A stretch of 40,050 bases of DNA from Sulfurovum sp. 16-42-52 (GCA_002281755.1 NCHB01000013.1:1-40050), one strand, 5' to 3'. Shown: positions 26,085-35,080, counted from the stretch's first letter. Program-made: numbers and translations. Notes: a model not told the origin generated them from the letters alone.

Positions 26085-26171
26085 ACACTAGGTTAAAAAG
26101 CTAAACTCATTGTGAAGTGAGGGCAGAAAGCCATGGGTCTTTATAAGATTGCCAGGCTGCACACGGTAATC
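26085..26171 (+). promoter_or_regulatory. GEMM-I type cyclic di-GMP riboswitch aptamer
   Basis: The layout matches the GEMM-I (c-di-GMP-I) class. GCTAAA is followed by a hairpin with stem CTCATT/AGTGAG closed by a GUGA loop (a GNRA tetraloop, 26105-26120). The conserved core GGCAGAAAGCCATGGGTC follows (26121-26139), then a second helix (GCC...GGC, GG...CC, TC...GA; TTTATAA loop) ending GCCAGGCTGC. The closing stem GGTTA (26091-26095) with TAATC (26167-26171) completes it. The Vc2 riboswitch of Vibrio has the same order: GCAAACC, GAAA-loop hairpin, GCAAAGCC, second hairpin. The position 75 nt ahead of the PAS gene fits a leader. Ligand and direction are inferred; a cyclic GMP-AMP variant cannot be excluded. 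Confidence 0.8.
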
Positions 26172-26237
26172 TGTAGCTCAGAGTTACCCGAACCGCACTT
26201 CTTCTTTGACACACTTGACACAATATATAAGGGGTAA
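26165..26237 (+). promoter_or_regulatory. Riboswitch expression platform (alternative hairpin and hidden ribosome binding site)
   Basis: GGTAATCTG (26165-26173) pairs with CAGAGTTACC (26179-26188) into a 9-bp stem with one bulge and a 5-nt loop; its 5' arm shares nucleotides with the aptamer closing stem, so the two exclude each other. Its 3' arm TTACCC (26184-26189) is also complementary to GGGTAA at 26232-26237, the ribosome binding site (AAGGGG) of the PAS gene. No T-run follows the hairpin, so translational control is more likely than termination. Confidence 0.55.
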
Positions 26238-26246
26238 AAGAATACT

Positions 26247-26660
26247 ATGAATAGACCTAATCCAATTGATGAAGAGTATACTTTTGAGAAAGGTTTGATA
26301 GTTAGTTCTACAGATCTTAAAGGTATCATTACATACGCCAACAGAAAATTTTGCGAAATTGCCGGTTATGCCAAAGAAGAATTGGTGGGGAAAAACCATA
26401 ATATCGTCAGACACCCCGATATGCCAAAAGCAGCATTTCAAGAATTATGGGACACAGTAAAAGCTGGTAAAGAGTGGACGGGTATTGTAAAAAACCTACG
26501 AAAAGACGGCAGATACTATTGGGTTTATTCACATATTTCACCTATTGTGGTTAACGGAGACGTGACAGGTTATACCGCAGCAAGAAGACCTGCCTCTGCT
26601 ACAGAAATCGAAGAAACCATTCCGCTGTATCGTGATTTGCTAGAAAAAGAAAGAAATTAA
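26247..26660 (+). CDS. Aer/CetB-like PAS-domain sensor
   Basis: A 137-residue single PAS domain. The sequence SSTDLKGIITYANRKFCEIA, NHNIVRHPDMPKAAFQELWD and GIVKNLRKDGRYYWV matches the FAD-binding PAS of E. coli Aer and of Campylobacter CetB, which sense redox state for energy taxis; the end RPASATEIE-PLYRDLL also parallels Aer. Aer itself goes on to a methyl-accepting signalling part, absent here, so this is the CetB-like stand-alone form that needs a partner. I infer flavin binding from homology. The ribosome binding site AAGGGG is 12 nt upstream and lies in the riboswitch platform. First gene of the four-gene operon. Confidence 0.88.
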   Translation: MNRPNPIDEEYTFEKGLIVSSTDLKGIITYANRKFCEIAGYAKEELVGKNHNIVRHPDMPKAAFQELWDTVKAGKEWTGIVKNLRKDGRYYWVYSHISPIVVNGDVTGYTAARRPASATEIEETIPLYRDLLEKERN

Positions 26661-26679
26661 ACAATGGGATGTCTATACA

Positions 26680-28047
26680 ATGTACTATATACTAAATGAA
26701 ACAAACCAAGTCATTGCTGCTGATTCAGAACTATTAACACTGTGCGGTCTAGCACACATTGATGAATTGACTCGAAGCATTGCCTTAGGTGAAACCACAT
26801 TCAACCTCACTTCCGAAAAAAAGCTTGTCATAACCCTAGATAACGATGATACGAGCTATGATGTATCTACTTCTGCGCTTTCAAGTATGTTGGGGCACCT
26901 AACTTTGGTCGCCCTCAATACTGAAGAACAAAACAGCGAAGAGATGGTATTGCACTTAGAAGATGAAGATACTTTTGTAGAAGCTCAGAAAGAGAGTACT
27001 GTTTTAGATTTGGATTCAGCACCTATTTCGTTTGAGAGTGAACCAGATGAAGATATGTTGTTTGAAAATCTTTTTGTTGCCAAAGAAGAAGCAGAAACCA
27101 TCGAAGAAACAGTTTCTTCTTTGGTTCTTGATGAAGAGGAAACATCTCCAATGGCGCTCTTCATCGAAGAAGAAGATGAATCTGATATCAAGCTCTTCGA
27201 TGTTACAGAATCAAAAGAAATAGAACTTGTCCCAATAGACAAAACTCAAACGGAAACTTTCGATGAAATCTACCTCGATGTAGATAAGCTCAGCCAACAA
27301 ATCGGTGTTTCCAAAGAAGACTACACTCTCTTTCTCAATGATTATATCGATACGGCGCTTGAGCTTGAAAATGACTTGCAAAATTCAGATGAATCCATAC
27401 GTTCAAATGCCATCTCAACACTGACACACCTGAGTGATGTGTTGCAGCTTGGCGAAATTTCAGACATTCTGGCACATATCAATGCTGCACCACAAGAAAC
27501 GCAAATACAAATTGTCACTTCATTTTATGATGCACTCTCAAAAATAACAACGTCCAAAGCAGATACAGTGCTTCAAGCCAATGAAGACCAACAGGCACCT
27601 GCCGAAGAACCCGCAATGGAACTCTTTGATAGTGTTGAAGAGATTGAAGAAAAGCCTGAATCCAAACCAATCAATACAAATGGCTTTGGAACTATCAGTC
27701 TGGAGGGTATAAAGCCTATTCACTTTGATTTCAGGCTTGAAGAGGCTGCCAATGATCTTTCTTTACCGGTAGACCTGATTGAAGAGTTTGTACATGATTT
27801 TATTGAACAAGCCCATGTTGAGACTCAAAATATGCTCAAAGCCTACGAAAAAGGTGATTTGGATGCGATTCAAAAAATTGGACATCTGCTTAAAGGTGCA
27901 TCAAGCAACCTGCGTATCAATGCACTCTCGGACACGCTATTTAGGATACAATTTTGTGATGACAGTAGCCTGCTTGAATCCTATATCAAAGACTACTGGG
28001 GACATTTTTTGTCTTTTGAAATCCAAATCAATGCGCTAGCAAAATAA
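26680..28047 (+). CDS. HPt phosphotransfer protein
   Basis: A 455-residue acidic protein. The C-terminal 100 residues are an HPt domain with the phospho-accepting motif GHLLKGASSNL (His402). A middle section (about residues 200-290, IYLDVDKLSQQIGVSKEDY, TLFLNDYIDTALEL, with TLTHLSDVLQLGEIS) has the helix pattern and a His of a second, degenerate HPt. The N-terminal 90 residues and a long Glu/Asp-rich linker (about 85-190) are not recognised. It would relay phosphate between the hybrid kinase and the response regulator encoded downstream. It follows the PAS gene by 19 nt. Confidence 0.82.
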   Translation: MYYILNETNQVIAADSELLTLCGLAHIDELTRSIALGETTFNLTSEKKLVITLDNDDTSYDVSTSALSSMLGHLTLVALNTEEQNSEEMVLHLEDEDTFVEAQKESTVLDLDSAPISFESEPDEDMLFENLFVAKEEAETIEETVSSLVLDEEETSPMALFIEEEDESDIKLFDVTESKEIELVPIDKTQTETFDEIYLDVDKLSQQIGVSKEDYTLFLNDYIDTALELENDLQNSDESIRSNAISTLTHLSDVLQLGEISDILAHINAAPQETQIQIVTSFYDALSKITTSKADTVLQANEDQQAPAEEPAMELFDSVEEIEEKPESKPINTNGFGTISLEGIKPIHFDFRLEEAANDLSLPVDLIEEFVHDFIEQAHVETQNMLKAYEKGDLDAIQKIGHLLKGASSNLRINALSDTLFRIQFCDDSSLLESYIKDYWGHFLSFEIQINALAK

Positions 28048-28055
28048 AGGAAAAT

Positions 28056-31000
28056 ATGATGACCATACGTAATAGACTTAAACTCATTGGACTGGTTCCG
28101 ATTACACTGCTCATTCTTCTATCAAGTTATTTCTTTATAACTTCATACCTGAATTTTGAAAAAGCAAATGCGCTCAAAACAACGCTTATAAACAATGCCG
28201 CTTTGGACAGAGCACTTATTAACATCGGTAAAGAGCAAGGTTTAACGGCTCTCTATCTCGGTAGCGATAAAAAAGAGTTTGCAGATTCACTTATCAAGCA
28301 ACGCGAGACGTCAGATGAAACCTTTGAAGACCTCAAGTACGAAGTGATTACCGAACAAAAGGCTTATCTTCCTTTTATCATCGAGTTAATGGGTGAACAA
28401 AATCTCGTACAAGATGATTCTTACGCAAGACTATTGGCAAATCTTAACACGCTTAATGAAACGCGTAAAAAGATAGACAGTGAAGATGTGGAGTTTAAAA
28501 GTATCTTTTTCAACACCTACACTGATGGTCTTACAGAACCTGTGTTAGATAAAATTCTCACGCTTAAACAATATTCGCTTGATACAGAGATTTCTTCATT
28601 GATTGCTACTCTCATTCAGCTTTACACAGCAAAAGAAAATGCATCTTTGGAAAGAGGGCTTATTGCCTACTTCATGGCAAAAAAAGGCTCTATGGCATTT
28701 GATGAGATAGCTTTGTGGGATGAGTTCAAAACCAAAGCGAACGGTTTTGATATTGACCAGGTTACCAACCCTGTATTACGCCAAGAACTCGAAAAAGTCC
28801 TCAATAGTGAGCAATCAAAACAAACCATGAGTGACCTTGCGATGACATCTTCTGCGATTCAGACAGATATTGATAACGGTGACTACGCAGAAGAAGTGAT
28901 AGACTGGTTTGCCCTTCAAACAAAAAAGATTACTTTACTGTCAAAAGCAGAACTGGTTGTCTCAGATGTTTTATGGAAAAAGAGTGATATCTATCTTCAG
29001 AAACAGATTTTGCTTCTAGCAATTGCAGCATCTATCTGGGTTTTGGCGTTTATTCTCTCTTATCTTGGATACACAACCACTAGAGATATTACACGAAACA
29101 TCAAAGAACTTGAAGACGTACTTAACAAAGCCGTCGATGAGATGAAAAACAGCGGTCAGTACCTATCTTCAGATTCACTTGCGATTGAAAACATCGAACT
29201 TGACACACACGAAGGAACAAAAGAAGCCTATAAATTCCTCGAAGCCCTTGTTGAAACCGCAAAAGACGATAAACTCATCGCGCTTCAAGCCAATGAAGCC
29301 AAATCGCTTTTTCTTGCGAACATGTCACATGAGATTCGTACTCCTCTAAACGGTATCGTTGGATTTACAGAGATTCTTCGCAGTACTAATCTGACTGAAG
29401 AGCAGGAAGAGTTCCTCTCCATCATCGATAAGAGTTCTGAGAACCTTCTTAGTATTATCAATAACATTCTTGACCTTTCAAAAATTGAAAGTAACAAAAT
29501 TGAAATTGAAAATATCGTATTTGACGCAGCAGAAGAATTTGACAGTGCCGTTGAAACCTATGGTGTTGCAGCAACTGAGAAAAATATTGACCTCAACTAC
29601 TATATGGATCCAGAAATTTCACCAAAACTTAAAGGTGATCCAACAAAGATTAAAGAAATTATCATCAACCTTCTTTCTAATGCCGTTAAATTTACTAGTT
29701 ATGGCGGAGAGATCAATCTTGAAATCCTAAAAGTCCAAAATGAATACGGTAGAAATGCTGTAAAGTTCACGGTCAAAGACAACGGTATCGGTATGACCAA
29801 AGATCAACAATCACGTATTTTTGATGCATTTTCACAAGCGGATGTCTCCGTTACAAGAAAATATGGTGGTACAGGCCTTGGGCTCACCATTTCCAGCCAA
29901 TTTGTTGAACTGATGGGCGGTAAACTTGAACTTGAAAGTGCGAAAGATCAGGGTACCTCATTCTTCTTTACTCTGGCTCTTGAAGAAGTAAGTTCCAATG
30001 AAATCAACTACAACGGTGCCTTTACCGAACTGACTATAGGTAAATACGAACAAGATATTCCTACCAAACTAGACAGCTACATAGGAAAATATTTTGAATA
30101 TTTCGGTCCGACAGTCAAACATTTTGAATCCATAGCCGATCTTAAAGAACTTGACAACAACAATGTGTGTAAAAACTTTTGGGTAGATATTGATAAAGCA
30201 AGACAGAATATTATTGATGCCATCCACCATATGGATAAATCAAAACTGATTGTCATAGCCAATGTTACAAGCCGAAATAAACTTGAAGACTTAGGACTTG
30301 AGCAAAAAAATATCATCTTTAAACCTGTAACACTTTCCAAACTCAAAACAGTACTTAATAACACTGCCAATGTCACTCCTGAATTGATGGAAGAGGCTAA
30401 AGCGACTCAAGAAACCAAATTTGATGCGAAGATACTTGTCACAGAAGACAACATCATCAACCAAAAACTTATCAAACGTATACTTGAAGAACATGGTGTA
30501 ACCGTAGACATTGCGAACAATGGTTTGGAATCATTTGAGAAACGAAGAAATGGGAATTATGATTTGATTTTCATGGATATCCAAATGCCTGTTATGGATG
30601 GTATTGAGGCAACACATGAGATACTTGACTTCGAAGAGGATGAGGGACATGCTCACATTCCTATCGTGGCACTCACAGCCAATGCACTTAAAGGCGACAG
30701 AGAGAGATTTTTATCTGAAGGGATGGATGAATACATCACTAAGCCGATTGAGACAACCGAACTGCTTTACATCTTGAACAAATTTTTATCTGGCAAAGCA
30801 AGCCATTCCGAAAAAGAGCCTAAAAAGAAAGTAGAGCCTATCGCTGTATTAGAAAAAGAGAAACCTGTCATGGAGACAGAGAACATCATCCCGGAAATCG
30901 ATATCTCAGATGAGCCAATAACATTGCATACAGAAGAACCAGTTGTAGATCTTATCGAAACAGATGCAGAGAAAAAGATACTGATTGCTAAAAAATTCTT

Positions 31001-31292
31001 ACTCTCTCGCAGAATCTTGGCAAAAGTTTTGGACAATATGGGTTATGCCTATGAGACTCTGGACACACTTGATAATCTTGAAGACAAATTAGCATCTGGT
31101 GCGTATGATATACTCTTCTGCGATACAGAGCTTGTCACATCAGACATCAGTGATTCTAATGAAAATATCGCTATAATCTGCACGAACAACACGCCTAATC
31201 CTCAAGAGATTACTGTCAAAAAAGGTGAAATCATCTCCGGTACAGTTTCTAAAGAAGAGATAGAAAAGTTAATAAGAAAGTATAGAGGATAA
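28056..31292 (+). CDS. NIT-domain hybrid sensor histidine kinase
   Basis: A 1078-residue membrane kinase. After an N-terminal helix (about 12-32) a periplasmic NIT-type domain follows (about 40-300; INIGKEQGLTALYLGS, ENASLERGLIAYFMA), the module associated with nitrate/nitrite sensing. A second helix lies at about 316-337. Then come HisKA (SHEIRTPLNGIVGF, phospho-His425) and HATPase (INLLSNAVKFT, DNGIGM about 574, GGTGLGL). A degenerate receiver-like stretch (about 665-775) precedes a genuine receiver (TEDNIINQKLI, FMDIQMPVMDG with Asp841). A second degenerate receiver lies at the end (about 970-1078, LIAKKFLLSRR, ILFCDTELV). The ligand is not proven. It follows the HPt gene by 8 nt, with AAAGGAA ahead of the ATG. 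Confidence 0.87.
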   Translation: MMTIRNRLKLIGLVPITLLILLSSYFFITSYLNFEKANALKTTLINNAALDRALINIGKEQGLTALYLGSDKKEFADSLIKQRETSDETFEDLKYEVITEQKAYLPFIIELMGEQNLVQDDSYARLLANLNTLNETRKKIDSEDVEFKSIFFNTYTDGLTEPVLDKILTLKQYSLDTEISSLIATLIQLYTAKENASLERGLIAYFMAKKGSMAFDEIALWDEFKTKANGFDIDQVTNPVLRQELEKVLNSEQSKQTMSDLAMTSSAIQTDIDNGDYAEEVIDWFALQTKKITLLSKAELVVSDVLWKKSDIYLQKQILLLAIAASIWVLAFILSYLGYTTTRDITRNIKELEDVLNKAVDEMKNSGQYLSSDSLAIENIELDTHEGTKEAYKFLEALVETAKDDKLIALQANEAKSLFLANMSHEIRTPLNGIVGFTEILRSTNLTEEQEEFLSIIDKSSENLLSIINNILDLSKIESNKIEIENIVFDAAEEFDSAVETYGVAATEKNIDLNYYMDPEISPKLKGDPTKIKEIIINLLSNAVKFTSYGGEINLEILKVQNEYGRNAVKFTVKDNGIGMTKDQQSRIFDAFSQADVSVTRKYGGTGLGLTISSQFVELMGGKLELESAKDQGTSFFFTLALEEVSSNEINYNGAFTELTIGKYEQDIPTKLDSYIGKYFEYFGPTVKHFESIADLKELDNNNVCKNFWVDIDKARQNIIDAIHHMDKSKLIVIANVTSRNKLEDLGLEQKNIIFKPVTLSKLKTVLNNTANVTPELMEEAKATQETKFDAKILVTEDNIINQKLIKRILEEHGVTVDIANNGLESFEKRRNGNYDLIFMDIQMPVMDGIEATHEILDFEEDEGHAHIPIVALTANALKGDRERFLSEGMDEYITKPIETTELLYILNKFLSGKASHSEKEPKKKVEPIAVLEKEKPVMETENIIPEIDISDEPITLHTEEPVVDLIETDAEKKILIAKKFLLSRRILAKVLDNMGYAYETLDTLDNLEDKLASGAYDILFCDTELVTSDISDSNENIAIICTNNTPNPQEITVKKGEIISGTVSKEEIEKLIRKYRG

Positions 31293-31296
31293 TAGA

Positions 31297-31665
31297 ATGG
31301 CACTAAAAGTACTTGTAGTTGATGATGACTTCATCAACAGAAAACTGTTACAGACTCTTTTAAAAAAGAATCCAATGGTGACAGATATTATCGAAGCAGA
31401 AAATGGCTCTGATGCATTGGATAAATTGAAAAAAGATCCTACTATCAACCTTGTGCTACTGGATATCATGATGCCGGTAGTAGACGGTATAGAGTTTTTA
31501 AAGATTTTCAGATCAGAAATGACCAATGCTCATATCCCTGTCATTGTACTTTCAACAGATGATACACGCAAAACAGAGGTGTTTGACAATGGTGCAAATG
31601 ACTTTTTGCGCAAGCCTGTTATGCAGGATAAACTCACTGAAAAAATTGCTCAGTGGACAGTGTAA
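31297..31665 (+). CDS. Single-domain response regulator (CheY-like)
   Basis: A 122-residue receiver domain alone. The acidic pocket (VVDDDF), the phospho-accepting Asp56 in LLDIMMPVVDG, the conserved Thr/Ser in VIVLSTDD and the Lys in FLRKPV are all present. No DNA-binding output domain is attached, so it works by protein interaction, for instance at the flagellar motor or as phosphate sink. It starts 4 nt after the kinase with AGAGGA upstream and ends the operon. Confidence 0.9.
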   Translation: MALKVLVVDDDFINRKLLQTLLKKNPMVTDIIEAENGSDALDKLKKDPTINLVLLDIMMPVVDGIEFLKIFRSEMTNAHIPVIVLSTDDTRKTEVFDNGANDFLRKPVMQDKLTEKIAQWTV

Positions 31666-31730
31666 TACTCACTGCTAATGCCTGACTGGTCTTAGATCCA
31701 GTCAAGTCATGAGTACAACCCCTTCTTTTT
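31666..31730. terminator. Terminator between the signalling operon and lon
   Basis: Nested inverted repeats: TACTCA (31666-31671) with TGAGTA (31710-31715), and inside TGACTGG with CCAGTCA (7 bp, 8-nt loop). A TTCTTTTT stretch follows on the plus strand. It lies between convergent genes, so it may act on both. Confidence 0.5.
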
Positions 31731-34152
31731 ACTTTACAAAAATCTCTTTTAGCACTTCAGTCACGTGAGATACACCAACGATGTGAACACTACTTTTTAC
31801 TTCATCAGGGATATCATCCAAATCACGTTCATAATTTTTGATAGGAATCAAAGCTTTATCCACGCCTGCCTTATACGCGGCAATCAATTTTTCTTTTAAC
31901 CCACCGATAGGCAAGACTTTTCCTGTCAGGGTCACTTCTCCCGTCATAGCAACTTTATTGTCTATTTTTTGTCCGCTTAATATAGAAGCAATGACACTTA
32001 CCATTGCTATACCGGCACTTGGCCCATCTTTGGGTGTTGCTCCCTCAGGCACATGAATGTGCAAATCATAACGCTTATACACTTCACTTGCCTCGATTGG
32101 CACTTGATCTTCCTTCTCTGTAGCACTCAGCGGAATCACCGAAGCAGAGATAGGCAAATCACCGTTATCGATCAGTTTTTTAACCACTGAATGGGCAATG
32201 CGTACCGATTCTTTCATTACATCACCCAAAGAGCCTGTAAGCTGAAATCCGCCTTTACCTCTTATCTTAACCGCTTCTATCGTTAAAACATCTCCACCGA
32301 CAGCCGTCCATGCCAAACCGCTCACCACGCCTACTTGAGGCTCACTGTCCACCAACGAGATTTCAAATACTTTTTTATCGGTAAATTGATCCAAATTCTT
32401 TTTGGTGACCTCAACTGTGTCTGTGGATGCGTCTTCTAGTAGTTTGCGTGCACTTTTTCGCATCAAACCTGCTACTCGTCTTCGCAGATTTCGCACGCCA
32501 GCTTCTCTGGTGTATTCATCGATAAGTACTTTTAACGCTCCATCGGTGATAGAGAACTCTCTACGTTTAAGCGCATGTTTTTTGAGCTCTTGAGGTATCA
32601 GATAACGCTTGGCTATCTCAAATTTTTCTTTAGGTGTATAAGAATTCAAGCCTATAAATTCCATCCTGTCACGCAGCGGTGCAGGGATACGCCCCACATC
32701 ATTGGCTGTTGCAATAAAAATCGCTTTACTCAGGTCAATATTGAAATTGAGATAATAATCCCTGTATTTACTGTTTTGTTCAGGATCAAGGATCTCAAGC
32801 AGTGCCGCAGTCGGGTCACCACGCGTGCTTCGCCCTACTTTGTCTATCTCATCAAGTACGATAACGGGATCCATACTTTTAGCCTCAATCAGTCCTTGCA
32901 CTAAACGCCCTGGCATTGCTCCCACGTAGGTTCTTCTATGCCCTCTAAGTTCATTTACATCTTCTAAGCCGCCCAATGCTATGCGCACAAGCGGTCTACC
33001 AAGCGCAGTAGCGATGGAGTTTGCCAATGATGTTTTACCCACACCTGGAGGTCCGGCAAAACAGAGTATCACACCGCCTGCTTCAGTCTGCTTGAGTCCT
33101 CTGAGTTCCGCCAACTCCCGCACGGAAAAAAACTCAATAATGCGCTCTTTGGGCTTTTCAAGCGAATAATGGTCTTTATCAAGTTCAAGTGCCACATCTT
33201 TCACACTTAGATTTTTTTTCGTCATTTTTCCAAAAGGAAGTTCAAGTACCCACTCAAGGTAACTTTGAAGCACATTCGCATCGGCTGAGTCAGGATGCAT
33301 TCGCGCAAAACGATCCAACTGTTTGCTGATCTCTTTAAAGGCATCTTCATTGACATGGGGCTTGAGTGCTGCAACTTTTTCCCTAAAGGTTGCTATCTCT
33401 TCTTCTCTTTGGGTGTCCATTCCGAGTTCATGCTGTATCTCTTTGAGTTGTTCTTTGAGAAAATACTCTTTATTGGTCTGCTCTATTTTGGTATGTACTT
33501 TGGTGCGGATTTCACGTTGTACTTTGGCTGATTCTATCTCAGAGGTGACAATGTCGATGAGTCCTAGCAAGCGTTTTTCGATACTAAATTCACTGTAGAG
33601 TTTATACGCCGCTTCTTTTTCAAGTTTGAGCATCGAAGAGACAAGGTCAGCGATGCGGTTTGGCTCATCATTCTCTTCAATGGTACGCACAAGATCAGCA
33701 GGCATCTGGCTGTTAAGCGCAGAAAGCTTTTTGACTTTATCTCTGAGTATATCCATCAAGGCATCGACCTTGAGCTTGTTATACCCGTCCAAAGTCACCA
33801 CATCGATGATCGCACGGTTGAAAGAACCCTCTTGCGGCACAACGATTTTCCCGCGTGTGAGTCCCTGAAAGAGTATCTTGACCCTACCATCAGGTATGTG
33901 TACCTTTCGCATCACAGAACCCACCACACCGATGGTGTGCATCGAATCAAAATCGTGCTTCCCCTCTTGTCCTGCTTTGGATGAAGCCACAAACAGTAAA
34001 GAGTTGTTTTCCATCGCATCGCTCACTGCATCGATGTCTTTTTGATTGCTCAGAAAAATAGGGCTGATCATAAAAGGGTATAAAAAAAGTTCATCTTCGA
34101 CGATAACAGGCAAAGTGGTTGGAAAAGCATCATAATCGCTTAATTGCATCAA
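31729..34152 (-). CDS. lon: ATP-dependent protease Lon
   Basis: A cytosolic ATP-dependent serine-lysine protease for damaged and regulatory proteins. The 807-residue protein has the N-terminal substrate domain, a coiled region (about 180-260), the AAA+ core (FAGPPGVGKTSLA Walker A near 365, PVIVLDEIDK Walker B) and the C-terminal protease domain. The dyad is visible as Ser712 in PKDGPSAGIAM and Lys755 in LPIGGLKEKL. Length is normal for the family. AAGGA precedes the start. Confidence 0.97.
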   Translation of the reverse strand: MMQLSDYDAFPTTLPVIVEDELFLYPFMISPIFLSNQKDIDAVSDAMENNSLLFVASSKAGQEGKHDFDSMHTIGVVGSVMRKVHIPDGRVKILFQGLTRGKIVVPQEGSFNRAIIDVVTLDGYNKLKVDALMDILRDKVKKLSALNSQMPADLVRTIEENDEPNRIADLVSSMLKLEKEAAYKLYSEFSIEKRLLGLIDIVTSEIESAKVQREIRTKVHTKIEQTNKEYFLKEQLKEIQHELGMDTQREEEIATFREKVAALKPHVNEDAFKEISKQLDRFARMHPDSADANVLQSYLEWVLELPFGKMTKKNLSVKDVALELDKDHYSLEKPKERIIEFFSVRELAELRGLKQTEAGGVILCFAGPPGVGKTSLANSIATALGRPLVRIALGGLEDVNELRGHRRTYVGAMPGRLVQGLIEAKSMDPVIVLDEIDKVGRSTRGDPTAALLEILDPEQNSKYRDYYLNFNIDLSKAIFIATANDVGRIPAPLRDRMEFIGLNSYTPKEKFEIAKRYLIPQELKKHALKRREFSITDGALKVLIDEYTREAGVRNLRRRVAGLMRKSARKLLEDASTDTVEVTKKNLDQFTDKKVFEISLVDSEPQVGVVSGLAWTAVGGDVLTIEAVKIRGKGGFQLTGSLGDVMKESVRIAHSVVKKLIDNGDLPISASVIPLSATEKEDQVPIEASEVYKRYDLHIHVPEGATPKDGPSAGIAMVSVIASILSGQKIDNKVAMTGEVTLTGKVLPIGGLKEKLIAAYKAGVDKALIPIKNYERDLDDIPDEVKSSVHIVGVSHVTEVLKEIFVK

Positions 34153-34235
34153 TATTCCTTTGTGTATTTAAATAATGTAGTTCCCAAACAAGCCTCAAAA
34201 AGCTCACTTGCTGTAAAAAGGTTTAACAAAAAGTA

Positions 34236-34883
34236 TCAATCAAAGATTTTACCCACGATACCTTGTTCAGGCGGGGTGATATCTGTCATCTCTACAACAG
34301 AACCTTTGTTTTTTTCTCTATAGAGTTTTGCGGCACTCTCTTTTCCTGTTCGGTCATACAAAGAAGCGATGTTTTCATTGAGCAGATACTGACTCATGTA
34401 CAGTCGTGCCAACATCGTACCCACAAGCGGTGCATACATTGATCCTGGGTAACGATTGGAGTACATTTTCGAAGCTGCTACACTGTCCATGATGAGTTTT
34501 TGATCTTTGTACACATCTTTAATACCCAAAAAGGAAGCCTCAAGTTTCATAAAATCAATATACTCCGCGTTTTGCTCTTCGCCGTAACGCTTGTTGTACT
34601 CATCGAGATAATAATTTGCAAGCAGATACTCTTCTTCTTCCATGTGTGCTTGAGCCAGCATCATCAGTGCCGTTGGCATCAACGGTGAACGCATATGCTC
34701 GCTTTTGAGTGAGATGTAGTAGGCATCTGCTTTGTCCATATTGCCCTTAGCTGCACTGTTTGCGATCTGCTGATACCAGTAGAGCGCGGGTTTGTTAAAC
34801 TCTGCTACTTCTTTGTCATCTGAACATCCGACAAACAAAATCGCTGAAGCCATCCCGACCAAAACACATTTTTTCATATCCAT
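34236..34883 (-). CDS. bamD: Outer-membrane assembly lipoprotein BamD
   Basis: A TPR-type lipoprotein of the BAM complex, which inserts beta-barrel proteins into the outer membrane. The 215-residue protein has a short lipoprotein signal (MKKCVLVGMASAILFVGC, lipobox Cys about residue 20), then helical repeats (ALYWYQQIANSAAKGNMDKA, ALMMLAQAHMEEEEYLLANY, VAASKMYSNRYPGSMYAPLV, ARLYMSQYLL). The NRYPGSMYAPLV segment matches the F-x-x-YP-x-S-x-Y-A signature. I take ATG 34883 (AAGG 6-7 nt upstream) over the in-frame codon at 34919. It follows lon by 83 nt in the same direction. Confidence 0.85.
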   Translation of the reverse strand: MDMKKCVLVGMASAILFVGCSDDKEVAEFNKPALYWYQQIANSAAKGNMDKADAYYISLKSEHMRSPLMPTALMMLAQAHMEEEEYLLANYYLDEYNKRYGEEQNAEYIDFMKLEASFLGIKDVYKDQKLIMDSVAASKMYSNRYPGSMYAPLVGTMLARLYMSQYLLNENIASLYDRTGKESAAKLYREKNKGSVVEMTDITPPEQGIVGKIFD

Positions 34884-35056
34884 TTTTTGCCTTAGTTTAA
34901 ATCTAGTAACAGTTATCATATCTCAAAGTTGGTAAAAAGTGTATTAGCACTACTGATATTATACAGCGTAGGCAAAAAAACATACCCATTGGAAATTACA
35001 AAGATATTATGACTATAATTAGTGTACTAATAAATGTCAAAACTGTTTTCTAACAC

Positions 35057-35080
35057 AATATTTATAAATTAATAAATATT
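35057..35080. repeat. AT-rich 9-bp inverted repeat ahead of the MshQ-like gene
   Basis: AATATTTAT and ATAAATATT flank AAATTA. It lies about 65-88 bp upstream of the start codon in the 261-bp region between bamD and the MshQ-like gene, upstream of a TACACT -10 candidate (35096-35101). The composition is so AT-rich that chance is possible. Confidence 0.35.

Noticed and set aside
26165-26188. The leader hairpin as a rho-independent terminator
   Set aside because: It is followed by CGAACCGCACTTC, with no T-run, so an RBS-hiding role fits better.
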